From positions 930,001 through 994,000 of the forward strand of contig NZ_CP129238.1 of NCBI RefSeq assembly GCF_030413595.1: a stretch of 64,000 nt of DNA. The letters are read 5' to 3'. Source of the stretch: Planococcus liqunii (GTDB lineage: Bacteria; Bacillota; Bacilli; Bacillales_A; Planococcaceae). Position 1 is the stretch's first letter. Each line of letters begins with the position of its first letter. This document shows, one piece after another, positions 25,017-34,609 of this stretch. Under the pieces are notes generated by a model. The model did not search any database. It was not told where the DNA came from and saw nothing but the letters and a program-made list of their open reading frames with translations. The position numbers and the translations under genes are program-made.

Positions 25017-26861
25017 ATGAAGAAAAGAGGGCTTGGCATTCTTTTTCTTTTACTTCTTATCCTCCTCGCAGGCTGCCAAGACGAACAGCAAGTAACACCG
25101 GAAGAACAGCTGGAGGAAGAGCAGGTCACACCGAAGAATCGCCTGATGGAGTATATCAGCCGCTGGGAACAAGGAGATTTTGCTGGAATGTACGAAGGGT
25201 ATTTGACGGAAGGCACCAAAATGGCATATGAAACAGCGGTTTTTGTAGATTGGCAGAAACAGCTGCATCAAGAGCTGGCGATTCAAAACGTGGAAGTGGC
25301 TTATGCAAAGCCGGAAGAAGACATGCGGTGGAGCAAGGAGAAGCCGGCTGATTTCCGCATTCAAATCACAATGGATACGGCAGCCGGACCGGTGGAATTT
25401 GATCGGACCTTGACGCTGCTATTTGAAACGCAGGGAGGTACCGAAGACTGGTTCGCTGAATGGAATCCGTCATTTATATTCCCGCAGCTTGAAGAAGGCG
25501 ATACGGTTGAAATTGAACGGAGCAATCCTCAGCGCGGCGAACTCCACGACCGCACTGGCAAACCGATCGCTGTCAACGGCAAAGCTTATGAAGTGGGCGT
25601 GGTTCCGGCCAATTTTGATGAAGCAAAAAAGAAAAATGATTTGGCTGCCCTTTTGGACATCACACCGGCAGAAATTGACCAAAAGCTCGGCCAAAGCTGG
25701 GTCCAGCCGGGCCATTATGTGCCGCTCGCTGTTCTGCCGGCAAAAGCGGAAGCAGCCTTGCAGCAAATTTTTGCGATACCGGGAACGGAGCGAAGGGAAG
25801 TGCAGCTGCGGCAATATCCGTACGGCGAAGCGCTGTCTCATGTGTCCGGTTTTATTGGCCCGATTACAGCCGAGCAATTGGCCGAACGAAAAGGCCAAGG
25901 CTACGGTCCGGATGATTTGATTGGGCGGCAAGGACTCGAAGAGGTGTTGGAGGACCGGCTTCGCGGCGAGCAGGGCGTCCGTATCTTGCTTCGGAAAGCC
26001 CTTGAAGGAATTGATCCGATTGTTGCCGCAGAAAAACCGGCAAGGCCGGGAGAAATCATTAAGTTAACGATTGATGCCGAACTCCAAAAGAGAGTTTACC
26101 AGGCGATGAAAGGACAAGCAGGTGCAAGTGCCGCTGTTGATCCGAATACAGGTGAGACCTTTGTATTGCTGAGCTCTCCTGGCTTTGATCCGAATGTTTT
26201 TGCCGCCGGGATTAAAGGTTCGGAATTCAGCAAGCTGCAAAACAATGCGCTGAAGCCTCTGTTTCCCCGCTTTACTGGGAGTTATGCCCCAGGAGCAGCC
26301 ATTGAACCGGTCATTTCTGCTATCGGAATGGCTGCCGGTAATGTTTCTTCGAAGGAAATAGGGCACGATGTGTTGCTGAAAGGATTAAAGAGTTTTGGGT
26401 TCGGGGAAGAGATGCCGTTGCCATTGAAATTGGCTGTTTCACAAATTTCAAATGACGGCACTTTGGATGCAGCAGGACAGCTGTCGCAAGCCAAATCAGG
26501 AAGAGGACAGATGCAAGTGAATCTGCTTCACTTGGCTTCGATGTACGAGCCTTTCGCAACTGGAGGCGCAATATACAAACCGACGCTGTTGCTGGATGAA
26601 AAGGATGAGATTTGGAAGGAAGGATCGCTCAATCCTGAACAGGCAGAAACCGTGCGCACGAGCCTGCAAAGTACGGATACGGGCAATTGGCTGGCTGAGA
26701 AAACCGGAACAGCACAAAACGGAGGGATAGAAACTGATTTTGCTGTCAGTTTCAACAAAACTAATCCGAATCTGATCTTGGCCGTCATGATTGAAAATGC
26801 GAAAGAAGACAATCGTACAGCAGAAGTTTCTGCAGTTTCTGCCTCAGTATTCAAGGAGTAG
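25017..26861 (+). CDS. PBP3-like class B penicillin-binding protein with degenerate active site
   Basis: A 614-residue lipoprotein (lipobox LAGC, C20) with the MecA_N/NTF2-like domain (about 38-150), PBP dimer domain (about 165-350) and transpeptidase-like domain (about 365-614). In active relatives such as B. subtilis PbpC the catalytic motif reads YAPGSTFKP. Here it is YAPGAAIEP, so the nucleophile Ser is Ala427 and the Lys is Glu430. About 55 residues that normally carry the SxN motif are absent between AIGMAAG and LLKGLKSFGFGE. Only the KTG motif (K562) remains. Peptide cross-linking is therefore not expected, and a structural or regulatory role in wall synthesis is possible. The ATG follows GGAGGT by 6 bases. 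The frame is intact, so it is probably expressed. Confidence 0.85.
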   Translation: MKKRGLGILFLLLLILLAGCQDEQQVTPEEQLEEEQVTPKNRLMEYISRWEQGDFAGMYEGYLTEGTKMAYETAVFVDWQKQLHQELAIQNVEVAYAKPEEDMRWSKEKPADFRIQITMDTAAGPVEFDRTLTLLFETQGGTEDWFAEWNPSFIFPQLEEGDTVEIERSNPQRGELHDRTGKPIAVNGKAYEVGVVPANFDEAKKKNDLAALLDITPAEIDQKLGQSWVQPGHYVPLAVLPAKAEAALQQIFAIPGTERREVQLRQYPYGEALSHVSGFIGPITAEQLAERKGQGYGPDDLIGRQGLEEVLEDRLRGEQGVRILLRKALEGIDPIVAAEKPARPGEIIKLTIDAELQKRVYQAMKGQAGASAAVDPNTGETFVLLSSPGFDPNVFAAGIKGSEFSKLQNNALKPLFPRFTGSYAPGAAIEPVISAIGMAAGNVSSKEIGHDVLLKGLKSFGFGEEMPLPLKLAVSQISNDGTLDAAGQLSQAKSGRGQMQVNLLHLASMYEPFATGGAIYKPTLLLDEKDEIWKEGSLNPEQAETVRTSLQSTDTGNWLAEKTGTAQNGGIETDFAVSFNKTNPNLILAVMIENAKEDNRTAEVSAVSASVFKE

Positions 26862-26914
26862 AATGCCGTGCTTAGCCAATTGCCATTATGGAATGTATGG
26901 AAGGAGAAGTTTTC

Positions 26915-27835
26915 ATGGAACTTGTAAAACACTCGGAATGGCAGGATACAAAACTGACTTTGCATTTGCTGTCACAGATTTTGGGGAAGATCCGTCTGGA
27001 AACTGCGCAGCAGGAACCGCAATGGGCGCATGTCATGCTGACGCTTACAGTGGATGGCTTTTCGACCGGGCTTCTTTACATCGAAGACCATGTTTTTCAA
27101 GCTGATGTGGATATCCGAAAAAATGCACTATCCATTAACGTGGACGGCCAGGAACATTCTATGCCGTTGCAAAATGGAACTTCGATAAAAACCTATTATG
27201 AATTTATCTTTCAGACGCTGCAGCAGCATGGAATATTCATTGCGATTAATCCCCGTCCGCAGGAAATGGATGTTGCAACATTATTGAGTGAAGATACAGT
27301 TCATCATGTTTATGAGCCGCTGCAAGCTTTGAGGGGCTTGGAGCTGTTTCATTTTGCCCAGCACGAGGAACTGAAGTTTGTCGGGCCATTGCGCTGCCGG
27401 AAAGTGAAGCCGGGCTTGTTTTGGGGAACATTTGACGTGTCGGCTATTGTTATTCAAAATATTGCCGAACCGTTTCCGGAGGATAAACCAATTGAGAAAG
27501 CGGCGTTCGACGAACAATTTATCGAATTTGGGTTTTGGTTAGGCGATGACCGGACAGATACTCCGTCCTTTTTCATCTTGCCTTACCCTTTTTTATATAA
27601 GAATTTGAATGATCCTTCAATAGAACCCAAGGAAGCTTATTATGATAGCCAGGCAAGTGAATATTTTCTGCCTGTCCCTGCAGTGATGAACGCCTCTTCT
27701 CCAAGCAGCGCTGTACAGCGGTTTTTCAATACGAGCTTCGATGTATTAACACAGGAGTTGAAGTGGGAAGGGTGTGAATATTATAAGACGCCGTTGCTGA
27801 TGAAATCCCAGCCCACCATGAAAAGCGGAAACTAA
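26915..27835 (+). CDS. DUF5996-family protein
   Basis: This 306-residue protein of uncharacterised family is recognised by its pattern: WQDTKLTLHLLSQILGKIRL at the start, a GLLYIEDHVFQADVDI strand pair, the FWGTFDVSAIV segment and C-terminal FFILPYPFLYKNL plus EYFLPVPAVM. It has no signal or membrane segment. The ATG at 26915 follows AAGGAGAAG by 6 bases. It starts 53 bases after the PBP-like gene, which may or may not be cotranscribed. The function is unknown. Confidence 0.7.
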   Translation: MELVKHSEWQDTKLTLHLLSQILGKIRLETAQQEPQWAHVMLTLTVDGFSTGLLYIEDHVFQADVDIRKNALSINVDGQEHSMPLQNGTSIKTYYEFIFQTLQQHGIFIAINPRPQEMDVATLLSEDTVHHVYEPLQALRGLELFHFAQHEELKFVGPLRCRKVKPGLFWGTFDVSAIVIQNIAEPFPEDKPIEKAAFDEQFIEFGFWLGDDRTDTPSFFILPYPFLYKNLNDPSIEPKEAYYDSQASEYFLPVPAVMNASSPSSAVQRFFNTSFDVLTQELKWEGCEYYKTPLLMKSQPTMKSGN

Positions 27836-27977
27836 GGGCTTGATATGAAAAGGCGTTTTTCTTGTTGGCGAAAGCCGTTGCTGTCCGCGAAGAAATGGTT
27901 TTTCTGTTTCTGTGTTTAAGTGCAAGAACCGGCGGCTAAACATTCTTATAGACAAAAATAGAAGGGGGCAATGTGCA

Positions 27978-28643
27978 ATGAACATCCGGATTGAATGCAC
28001 ATACCGAACAGCGAAAGGAACAGAAGCTTTCTTCCGTTCCGAAGAAATGCCTGCAGGAAAAGGAATGGTCATCGCTGAAGATTTGGAGCGGACCGGGCGC
28101 GCCAAAAATCTGGTGTTCGTGGACGGCTACGACAGTTCCTGGACAATGAAGGAAATGAAGGGCTATTTGAAAGGCGTGGAAACGGAGCCGCATAACGTGA
28201 CCGTTTATTTTGACGGCGGCTATGAGCGGGAAACGCAGCGGTCTGGCCTTGGCTGTGCCATTTACTATGAAATGAATGGAAAACCCTATAGGCTTCGCCA
28301 AAATGCGGCGGTCGCAGAACTGCTATCGAATAATGAAGCCGAGTATGCAGCATTGTACATGGCTGTGCAGGAACTCGAAGGCTTGAATGTCCATCATTTG
28401 CCGGTCCGATTTATTGGGGATTCAAAAGTGGTCATCAACCAGATGGGTGGAGAATGGCCGGTCATTGAAAAAGACTTGCTCCGTTGGGCAGACCGCATCG
28501 ATGAAAAACTGAATAGCCTCGGCATTCAGCCCGAATACGAACTGATTCCGCGCAAAGGCAATGCAGAAGCGGACCGGCTCGCGACGCAGGCTATGAACGG
28601 AACCGAAATTTCCGGAACCATTGAATTGATCCCGGGCAATTGA
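27978..28643 (+). CDS. RNase H-like protein (type I fold)
   Basis: This 221-residue protein has an RNase HI domain in its C-terminal two thirds. The four acidic active-site residues are present: D79 (VYFDGG), E120/E122 (NNEAEY), D148 (IGDSKVV) and D199 (GNAEADRLA). Residues 1-70 form an extra N-terminal domain, as in B. subtilis YpeP/YpdQ-type proteins. It may cleave RNA in RNA/DNA hybrids, although some of these paralogues lack activity in vitro. The ATG at 27978 follows GAAGGGGGC. It stands alone. Confidence 0.82.
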   Translation: MNIRIECTYRTAKGTEAFFRSEEMPAGKGMVIAEDLERTGRAKNLVFVDGYDSSWTMKEMKGYLKGVETEPHNVTVYFDGGYERETQRSGLGCAIYYEMNGKPYRLRQNAAVAELLSNNEAEYAALYMAVQELEGLNVHHLPVRFIGDSKVVINQMGGEWPVIEKDLLRWADRIDEKLNSLGIQPEYELIPRKGNAEADRLATQAMNGTEISGTIELIPGN

Positions 28644-28734
28644 ATGGAACAACCGATAAGCTAGCTTTTGGAAGCGCAAGTGGATGTACAAGATCCAGTT
28701 AAAGACAGAATGACCAATTGGAAAGGGTGTTAGC

Positions 28735-29670
28735 ATGAGATTTTCGACATTGAAAAAGACTGATATTCAAATTTCGGCGCTAGGACTGGGAACTAATGCA
28801 GTTGGCGGCCACAATTTATTTGAAGGTTTGAACGAAGAAGAAGGAAAAGACTTTGTCCGCGCCGCACTGGACAACGGCATTACATTTATCGATACAGCCG
28901 ATGTATACGGCAAAGGGCGTTCGGAGGAACTGGTGGGGGAAGTGCTGAAGGAGTACGACCGCAGCCAGTTTATCGTTGCTACCAAAGGCGGGAGCGACTG
29001 GCGGACGGGCACGCGCAACAACAGCCCGGAATATTTGCGGAATGCGTTGGAAGACAGTTTGAAACGGCTCCAGCTTGACTATGTCGATTTGTATTATATC
29101 CACTGGCCGGATGACAAAACACCGATTGCTGAAGCCATTGCGGAATTGTCCCGTTTGAAGCAGGAAGGAAAAATCAAAGCAATCGGCGTCTCCAACTTTT
29201 CACTGGATCAACTTCGCGAAGCCAATTCAAGTCTGGAAATTTCTGCAATCCAGTTGGAATACCATATGCTCGACCGCAAAATTGAAAAAGACATTTTGCC
29301 GTATTGCGTTGAAAACAATATTTCAGTTGTAGCGTATGGGCCACTGGCGTTTGGCATCCTGGGCGGCAACTATACTAAAGATCTGCAGCTGGAAGAAGGC
29401 GACTGGCGCAACCGGGTGCCGCTGTTCCAAAAAGGCAATTTCGAGAAAAACATCGAGATTGTTGAAAAGCTGAAAGGAGTGGCGGACAAAAAAGGAACGG
29501 ATGTCTCAAATTTAGCGCTTGCTTGGCTTCTTGAACAGCCGGGCGTTGACGCCGTCATTCCAGGAGGGAAAAAACGGGAGCAGGTGGAGTCCAATATTGC
29601 AGCAGCGGAAATTCGGCTGGAAGCAGAAGTTCTGGATGAAATAGATGAAATCCTGCAAGTAAAGCAGTAA
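28735..29670 (+). CDS. Aldo/keto reductase
   Basis: A 311-residue TIM-barrel NADPH oxidoreductase. The catalytic tetrad is visible: Asp in FIDTADVYG, Tyr in the same segment, Lys in VATKGG and His in YIHWPD. The cofactor-binding end reads GGKKREQVESN. It resembles IolS/YhdN-type reductases acting on sugar or small aldehydes. The substrate is not predictable. The ATG at 28735 follows AAAGGGTG. A terminator-like hairpin follows. Confidence 0.87.
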   Translation: MRFSTLKKTDIQISALGLGTNAVGGHNLFEGLNEEEGKDFVRAALDNGITFIDTADVYGKGRSEELVGEVLKEYDRSQFIVATKGGSDWRTGTRNNSPEYLRNALEDSLKRLQLDYVDLYYIHWPDDKTPIAEAIAELSRLKQEGKIKAIGVSNFSLDQLREANSSLEISAIQLEYHMLDRKIEKDILPYCVENNISVVAYGPLAFGILGGNYTKDLQLEEGDWRNRVPLFQKGNFEKNIEIVEKLKGVADKKGTDVSNLALAWLLEQPGVDAVIPGGKKREQVESNIAAAEIRLEAEVLDEIDEILQVKQ

Positions 29671-29724
29671 ACATTATAAGTTTTATGTGAATGATAGGAA
29701 AGAAAAACTAGCACTTTTACTTGA

Positions 29725-29755
29725 TCGTTCGGCAGATTTTGCCGGACGGTTTTAT
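29725..29755 (+). terminator. Terminator after aldo/keto reductase
   Basis: CGTTCGGCA and TGCCGGACG form a stem around GATTT, followed by GTTTTATTT. Confidence 0.7.
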
Positions 29756-29895
29756 TTGTGGCAAAAATATGTACAGTATAAATAAATGAAATTATTTTCA
29801 GAAAAATCAATCTTATTGGTTGCTATTCGAAATGAAATAGATTATAAATAAGTTGTACAAAAGTTTTACAAATAAGAGGCAAGGGAGATGTTCAC

Positions 29896-30693
29896 ATGAA
29901 GAAAGGTTTAGCTTTATTCGCAGTTGCTTTGGTTCTGTTCCTGTCGTTCGGTATGGGGGTTTCCGCCGATAGCCATACTGCCAAAGTCAGAGTAGTCCAT
30001 GCTTCACCAGATGCACCCGCTGTCGATGTCTATGTCAATGGAGATTTGACACTAGAGAATGTGCCATTTAAAGCAGATTCAGGTTATTTGGAAGTACCGG
30101 CAGGAACGCACAATGTAGAAGTTTTTGCTACAGGAACTGAATATGCAGAAGGCGCTGGCGTATTGCAAGCAGATTTAACCGTTGAAGCTGGCAAAGCTTA
30201 TACAGTAGCAGCAGCGAATACTGTCGATGCACTTGAATTTGTAGTTGCTGAAGATTCAATGGAAGTCACTGAAGGAAAAACAAAAATTCGTGTGGGCCAC
30301 TTGTCTCCTGATGCACCAGCCGTAGATGTTGGACTGATCGGCGGGGACGCTGTATTCAGCGGAGCTGAATTCCCGGGAATCACTGATTACACTGAGTTGG
30401 ATCCAGGAACATATGACTTGGAAATTCGCTTGCCTGATGGAACTCAAGTATTGCCGCTAGAAGGAACTGAATTGGCAGCAGATACAGTATACAGCGTGTT
30501 TGCCGTGAACAATGCAGATGCTTTGGAAGTGATTGCTTTGGTTGATTACGAAGCTGCAGCATCACCGGATGGCATGCCGACAACCGGACTTGGTACACCG
30601 GATCAGTCAAATGCTCCTTGGATGTTGATGCTTGGTACACTCGCTTTGTTTGGAACTAGTGCAGTTGTTTGGAAAAAACGATTTCAGGAATAG
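29896..30693 (+). CDS. Secreted DUF4397 protein with MPTTG sorting signal
   Basis: This 265-residue exported protein has a signal peptide (1 to about 24, ending VSADS). Two tandem DUF4397 modules follow (about 28-125 and 128-225), each opening with VRVVHASPDAPAVDVY or IRVGHLSPDAPAVDVG. The C-terminal sorting signal is MPTTG, then a hydrophobic span and a WKKRFQE tail. MPTTG departs from LPXTG at the first position. It is probably the substrate of the overlapping class F sortase gene, which would anchor it to the cell wall. The ATG follows AAGGGAGATG. The binding target of DUF4397 modules is unknown. Confidence 0.87.
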   Translation: MKKGLALFAVALVLFLSFGMGVSADSHTAKVRVVHASPDAPAVDVYVNGDLTLENVPFKADSGYLEVPAGTHNVEVFATGTEYAEGAGVLQADLTVEAGKAYTVAAANTVDALEFVVAEDSMEVTEGKTKIRVGHLSPDAPAVDVGLIGGDAVFSGAEFPGITDYTELDPGTYDLEIRLPDGTQVLPLEGTELAADTVYSVFAVNNADALEVIALVDYEAAASPDGMPTTGLGTPDQSNAPWMLMLGTLALFGTSAVVWKKRFQE

Positions 30694-31303
30694 TGTGCTG
30701 ATTGCCGCGGCAATTGTCTTTCTTGGCGGCTGTGGGCAGCAAGAAGACGAAGTGAGCAAGCGCACTGAAAATATAGACTTTGTGGCAGAGAAACCGGCAC
30801 CCGTCGAAGTGAAGAAGCCGGTGCCGGTAGCCAACCCCATCAATACCGTTAAAAGGGATGGCATTCTGCCGACAAAACTGGAAATCCCGGCGATAGAGGT
30901 GAAATCCGAAATCCTCCATCTGGGACTGACAGAAACAGGGGAAATGGCAGTGCCGGATAACGGCAAAGAAGTCAGCTGGTTTTCTCATGGCTATCAGCCT
31001 GGAGAAAACGGGCGTGCAGTGATTGCGGGACATGTCGATGATTTGGAAGGGCCGGCAATATTTTGGGACCTTTCCAAATTAAAGGCTGGAGATAAAATCC
31101 TTGTAGCCGAAGGGGATAAACAGCTCCAATTCAAAGTTTATAAAATGGAATCGGTTCCATTGGACAACGCTGATTTGTCTTCAATATTCGGTTACCAATC
31201 TTCTCCGGAATTGGTCTTGATCACTTGCGCCGGAACTTATGATTATTCCAGAGGGACACGGGAAGAGCGATTAGTCGTATATGCCAGTTTAATAGAAGAA
31301 TAA
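30665..31303 (+). CDS. Class F (class E/F-type) sortase
   Basis: This 212-residue membrane-anchored transpeptidase has the catalytic His in AGHVDD, Cys in LITCAG and Arg in REERLVVYA. A TTG at 30665 gives an N-terminus with Lys/Arg before the hydrophobic segment (NSVLIAAAIVFLGGC), fitting a membrane anchor or lipoprotein signal, and overlaps the 3' end of the substrate gene. A GTG at 30695, just after that gene's stop and with an AGGAA site, is the alternative. Overlap with the MPTTG protein gene makes a dedicated sortase/substrate pair very likely. A strong terminator closes the operon. Confidence 0.85.
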   Translation: MFGKNDFRNSVLIAAAIVFLGGCGQQEDEVSKRTENIDFVAEKPAPVEVKKPVPVANPINTVKRDGILPTKLEIPAIEVKSEILHLGLTETGEMAVPDNGKEVSWFSHGYQPGENGRAVIAGHVDDLEGPAIFWDLSKLKAGDKILVAEGDKQLQFKVYKMESVPLDNADLSSIFGYQSSPELVLITCAGTYDYSRGTREERLVVYASLIEE

Positions 31304-31309
31304 TTTTAG

Positions 31310-31358
31310 ACGCAGAAACAGGAAAGGCCGATCAGCCTTCCCTGTTTCTGCGTTTTTT
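31310..31358. terminator. Bidirectional terminator after sortase gene
   Basis: ACGCAGAAACAGGAAAGGC pairs with GCCTTCCCTGTTTCTGCGT around CGATCA and is followed by TTTTTT. It separates convergent genes. Confidence 0.9.
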
Positions 31359-31633
31359 TAGTCTTCATCTTCCGGAAGCTCCCGGTGAGTCTTTGGATAT
31401 CCCATGGAAACCCATTCAGAACGATATGTGGAGTCCAGTTCAGTCAAGCCGACTTCGGCATGGTCGTACGGAGCGTTCGGGCTCTCCCGGTGGTCGACTT
31501 CTGTGCTATTGCGCATATCGTGGTCCGGAAACACCCAAACGGCTTTTTTACGGTTATTGAATGTCTTCACTAAAACAAAAGCGGTAGCGGCTGCTGCACT
31601 GGCGTAGAAAAATTTTTGCATCGTTTCACTCAA
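31358..31633 (-). CDS. Small hypothetical protein, 91 residues
   Basis: The TTG at 31633 lies 7 bases after GGAGG and is preferred over the longer frame to 31690. The protein has one short hydrophobic N-terminal helix (FFYASAAAATAFVLVKTF), then a polar, Asp/Glu/His-rich tail with RESPNAPYDHAEVGLTELD. It looks like a single-pass or membrane-associated protein of unknown function. It lies 59 bases downstream of yfhO on the same strand and may be cotranscribed with it. Confidence 0.6.
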   Translation of the reverse strand: MSETMQKFFYASAAAATAFVLVKTFNNRKKAVWVFPDHDMRNSTEVDHRESPNAPYDHAEVGLTELDSTYRSEWVSMGYPKTHRELPEDED

Positions 31634-31692
31634 GGAAATTCCTCCAATTCTATAAAGGATATTTCTTATGGCTTTCCCGTTTCGCTTCACAT

Positions 31693-34449
31693 TTAATCAT
31701 TGCGCGTTTTTTGCAAACACCAATAAGTTGCAGCGGCAATTAGAGAAAAGAGCGAAAGAAGCAGAGATTTGTAAAAATGGGGCGGCCGGTAAACGAGCGA
31801 AACTTTATTGAGGCCATTTTCTGCAGGGATAGCAAGAAACGCATAGTTTGCTTCCAGCACATCGACTTTCTTGCCGTTGACTTTCGCTGTCCAGCCGATT
31901 TCATACGGAATCGGCATGGTGAGGTAGGGAGCATTGGCGGTATTCAAATACTCAGCATCAAGGCGGCTGTTGTCCCACTGGACTTGCTGCACGGCTTGTT
32001 CTTTAGCAGCTTCCGTTTTCAGCACGTCATAAGGTTCTTCGAATACTTCGAGTTCGGTCAATTGATATAAGCCTTTCGGCATGCGGATCCGAATAGATTC
32101 GTCAGCCGGGATGCGGATGGTTAAATCGTCCGCAAAAGTTTTGTAGACGGAGACATTCGCTTTTCTTGTCGTTCTATATGAGTTCACGGTTAAAGGAAAA
32201 AAAGCATCCATGGCCAGGTTCTCAAGATGGAAAGACACATATAAGTCGCTTTCAGGCGCAGCTTTTTCCGTTAAAAGTAAATTGAGGCCGCCCGTTTCGC
32301 CCGCCACATCCAGCACCCCGTTTTCGTACACAGCATTTTCTCCCTGCAGTTCATAAGCTAATTTTTTCGGTGCAGGCGGAAGCGGCGATGAAATATCGGT
32401 GTCTTTTAAAACGACGCCTGTCAGCATGGCATGTTCACGCCGCAATACCGATTCAGTTTTTAGCGCCTCTTCGCTATAGACTGCGGAAGCCGGCCGGATG
32501 AACGGCAAGGGATAGCGGTTTTCGTAGGCAACCAAATGTTCCGATTCATGCTTTGCTGCAAAACCAGCCGGAACATTCGGATCTTCATTAGATAAAATGC
32601 TGTACTGCCCCTGAAGCAGGCTGTGCAAGTTCGCCCGTTTCCCGAGCGTAGCGTAACGGCTGACGCTTTCACGACCCATGTCAATTTCCAAGTCCACTAA
32701 ATAAAATTGAAGCACTTGTTCATTCAGTATGCTGGAATAAGCACTTAACCCATGAAAGTTAAGTGCGATTGGCGTGTTATTGCGAACGCCTTCCATCCAT
32801 TCGATGCGAAAAAGCGGATCCACTTCATCTTGATAAATGGCGCCAATCAGCCCAAGAACTTCGGGGTCGCTGTAATCGGGGCCGGTAATCAATTCTTCGG
32901 TGACGGTTTGAGTTTCGCCCCGGATAACGAGCAGCACGTATTCAGAACCGTTGACGGAAAACAGCAAGGTTAACACCAGGAAGGTAGCAGTTGCTTTTGA
33001 ATAAACCTCATCGCAGACTGCTTTGACAAAAAGCATAAAGGTGAAAAGGGCAATTCCAATGACACCAAGAAACAAAGGAAGCTGAACAGTTCTTCCTTGT
33101 TCCATCAAAGCTAAAAGAAGTTGATAGCCGCTCGCAAGGATACCAAGCGCAAGCAAAAAGAGCACGGCCGCTTGCCCTATTTTGGATTGTTTTTGAAGTG
33201 TCCAAACATAAGCGGAAAACAGGGCAAGTGCAGAACCAATAACAAGGGAAAGTATTAGTTGGTTTACGCCAATTTCCGGATCGATGGATGCCAAGAGTCC
33301 ATACAACAGCAAAGAAAGTCCGCCAGCTACTGCAATGTGTTTCAGTGTCAGCCGGTTCAGTGAGCTGAAGCCGGCCGCAACTGCTCCGCCGGCCGCAAAC
33401 GCCATGAAGTATTCCCAGCGGTACTGAGGCGCAGAAAACCCGTTAAACATACTGGCGGCTTTCGGACTGTAATGAAGAATCACCGAAAACAGCACAAGAA
33501 AAACAAAAAAGCGAAACTTGCGCTCCCCGTATAAAGGAAGGGCAAACGCCAATAGCACAAAGAGTGCCGGCAGCACGACAAACGAACTAGTGAATAAAAT
33601 ATTATCGATAAAGCCGAACCAAGGAATGTCATGGGCGTAAGGCGGGCGGTGATTATTCAAATATGCATAAACCGCTGGGATAAATGACACGGCACTGATT
33701 CCGGCGCCAAGGGAGCCGCTGATCAAAAACTTAGAGATAGCTGTCCCTTTAGGTGTTTCATTTTCTTCAAGCGGCAAAAGAAGGCGGAACGCAATATAAA
33801 TGCCGACCAACAGAAAGTTGATGTAGGCAAAATAGAAGTTATCGATCATGGATACAGCGACAGCGAGCATAAACCAGACGCTGCGCTTTTCCCGCAATAT
33901 TTTTTCCACTCCAAATACCAAGAGCAGCAGCCACAAGTACGCATCCGCAAAAAACTCCCAATAGGTAGCGTGGCGGAAATAGATATTGGAAAAAGCATAC
34001 ACACAAGCACCCAAAAAAGCAGGGATCGGACCGAATTTCATGTACCGGAATAAAGCGGTCCCTATAAATAACACTGCGGCAAGACGGACGATATTGATAA
34101 AAACCGCCGCATGTGCCCAAAACAAAATATCCGGAGTTCCAATGATTCCCGTTGATTCAAGCAGAAAAACGGCAATGACCGTCAAAAGGAAAACAAACGA
34201 AGTGGAAAAATAATAAGCAAGTCCGCTGTATGTGTCGCCGCCCAAACCGAAAAGGGATGAATAGAAAAATTCCCCGGATGTGTATTGATCATATAGCAGC
34301 TTTTTAAACGGCAGCATCTGAGACAGCCCATCGTTCGGACCTGCCATAAAGCGGTCATTCAGCAATTCCCGCAGGAACACGGCATGGGCGCATGCACTTA
34401 ACAGCAAGCAAAAGACGGCAAATAGAAGATGTAGATACCATTTGTGCAT
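31693..34449 (-). CDS. yfhO: YfhO-family multispanning membrane protein
   Basis: A 918-residue protein. The first 520 residues carry about 12-13 membrane spans with the YfhO opening (LLNDRFMAGPNDGLSQMLPFKKLLYDQY), and a final span lies near residue 895. The large extracellular domain lies between. YfhO and its Listeria/Staphylococcus homologues act in glycosylation of lipoteichoic acid as GT-C-like transferases (established for the family). The conserved acidic residue of the first loop sits in the GPNDG segment. It starts at 34449 and is read away from the LysR gene. No gtcA or csbB partner is next to it. Confidence 0.85.
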   Translation of the reverse strand: MHKWYLHLLFAVFCLLLSACAHAVFLRELLNDRFMAGPNDGLSQMLPFKKLLYDQYTSGEFFYSSLFGLGGDTYSGLAYYFSTSFVFLLTVIAVFLLESTGIIGTPDILFWAHAAVFINIVRLAAVLFIGTALFRYMKFGPIPAFLGACVYAFSNIYFRHATYWEFFADAYLWLLLLVFGVEKILREKRSVWFMLAVAVSMIDNFYFAYINFLLVGIYIAFRLLLPLEENETPKGTAISKFLISGSLGAGISAVSFIPAVYAYLNNHRPPYAHDIPWFGFIDNILFTSSFVVLPALFVLLAFALPLYGERKFRFFVFLVLFSVILHYSPKAASMFNGFSAPQYRWEYFMAFAAGGAVAAGFSSLNRLTLKHIAVAGGLSLLLYGLLASIDPEIGVNQLILSLVIGSALALFSAYVWTLQKQSKIGQAAVLFLLALGILASGYQLLLALMEQGRTVQLPLFLGVIGIALFTFMLFVKAVCDEVYSKATATFLVLTLLFSVNGSEYVLLVIRGETQTVTEELITGPDYSDPEVLGLIGAIYQDEVDPLFRIEWMEGVRNNTPIALNFHGLSAYSSILNEQVLQFYLVDLEIDMGRESVSRYATLGKRANLHSLLQGQYSILSNEDPNVPAGFAAKHESEHLVAYENRYPLPFIRPASAVYSEEALKTESVLRREHAMLTGVVLKDTDISSPLPPAPKKLAYELQGENAVYENGVLDVAGETGGLNLLLTEKAAPESDLYVSFHLENLAMDAFFPLTVNSYRTTRKANVSVYKTFADDLTIRIPADESIRIRMPKGLYQLTELEVFEEPYDVLKTEAAKEQAVQQVQWDNSRLDAEYLNTANAPYLTMPIPYEIGWTAKVNGKKVDVLEANYAFLAIPAENGLNKVSLVYRPPHFYKSLLLSLFSLIAAATYWCLQKTRND

Positions 34450-34572
34450 AAGCCATCTCCTTTAATTTTAATAAGGAATTAAAAACTGAATAATTAGAAA
34501 ATTATAGTTTTACTTATCGTAACATGATATTTTTGGCAGGTCTATCCAAGGTAAGTGGATTTTTAAAAATAG

Positions 34573-34590
34573 AAAAAACCTCCAAGGTTT
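34573..34590 (-). terminator. Terminator after LysR gene
   Basis: On the minus strand AAACCT-TGG-AGGTTT runs into TTTTTTC shortly after the LysR stop. The stem is short, so confidence is moderate. Confidence 0.55.
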
Positions 34591-34609
34591 GAAGGTTTGG
34601 AAAGATTCA

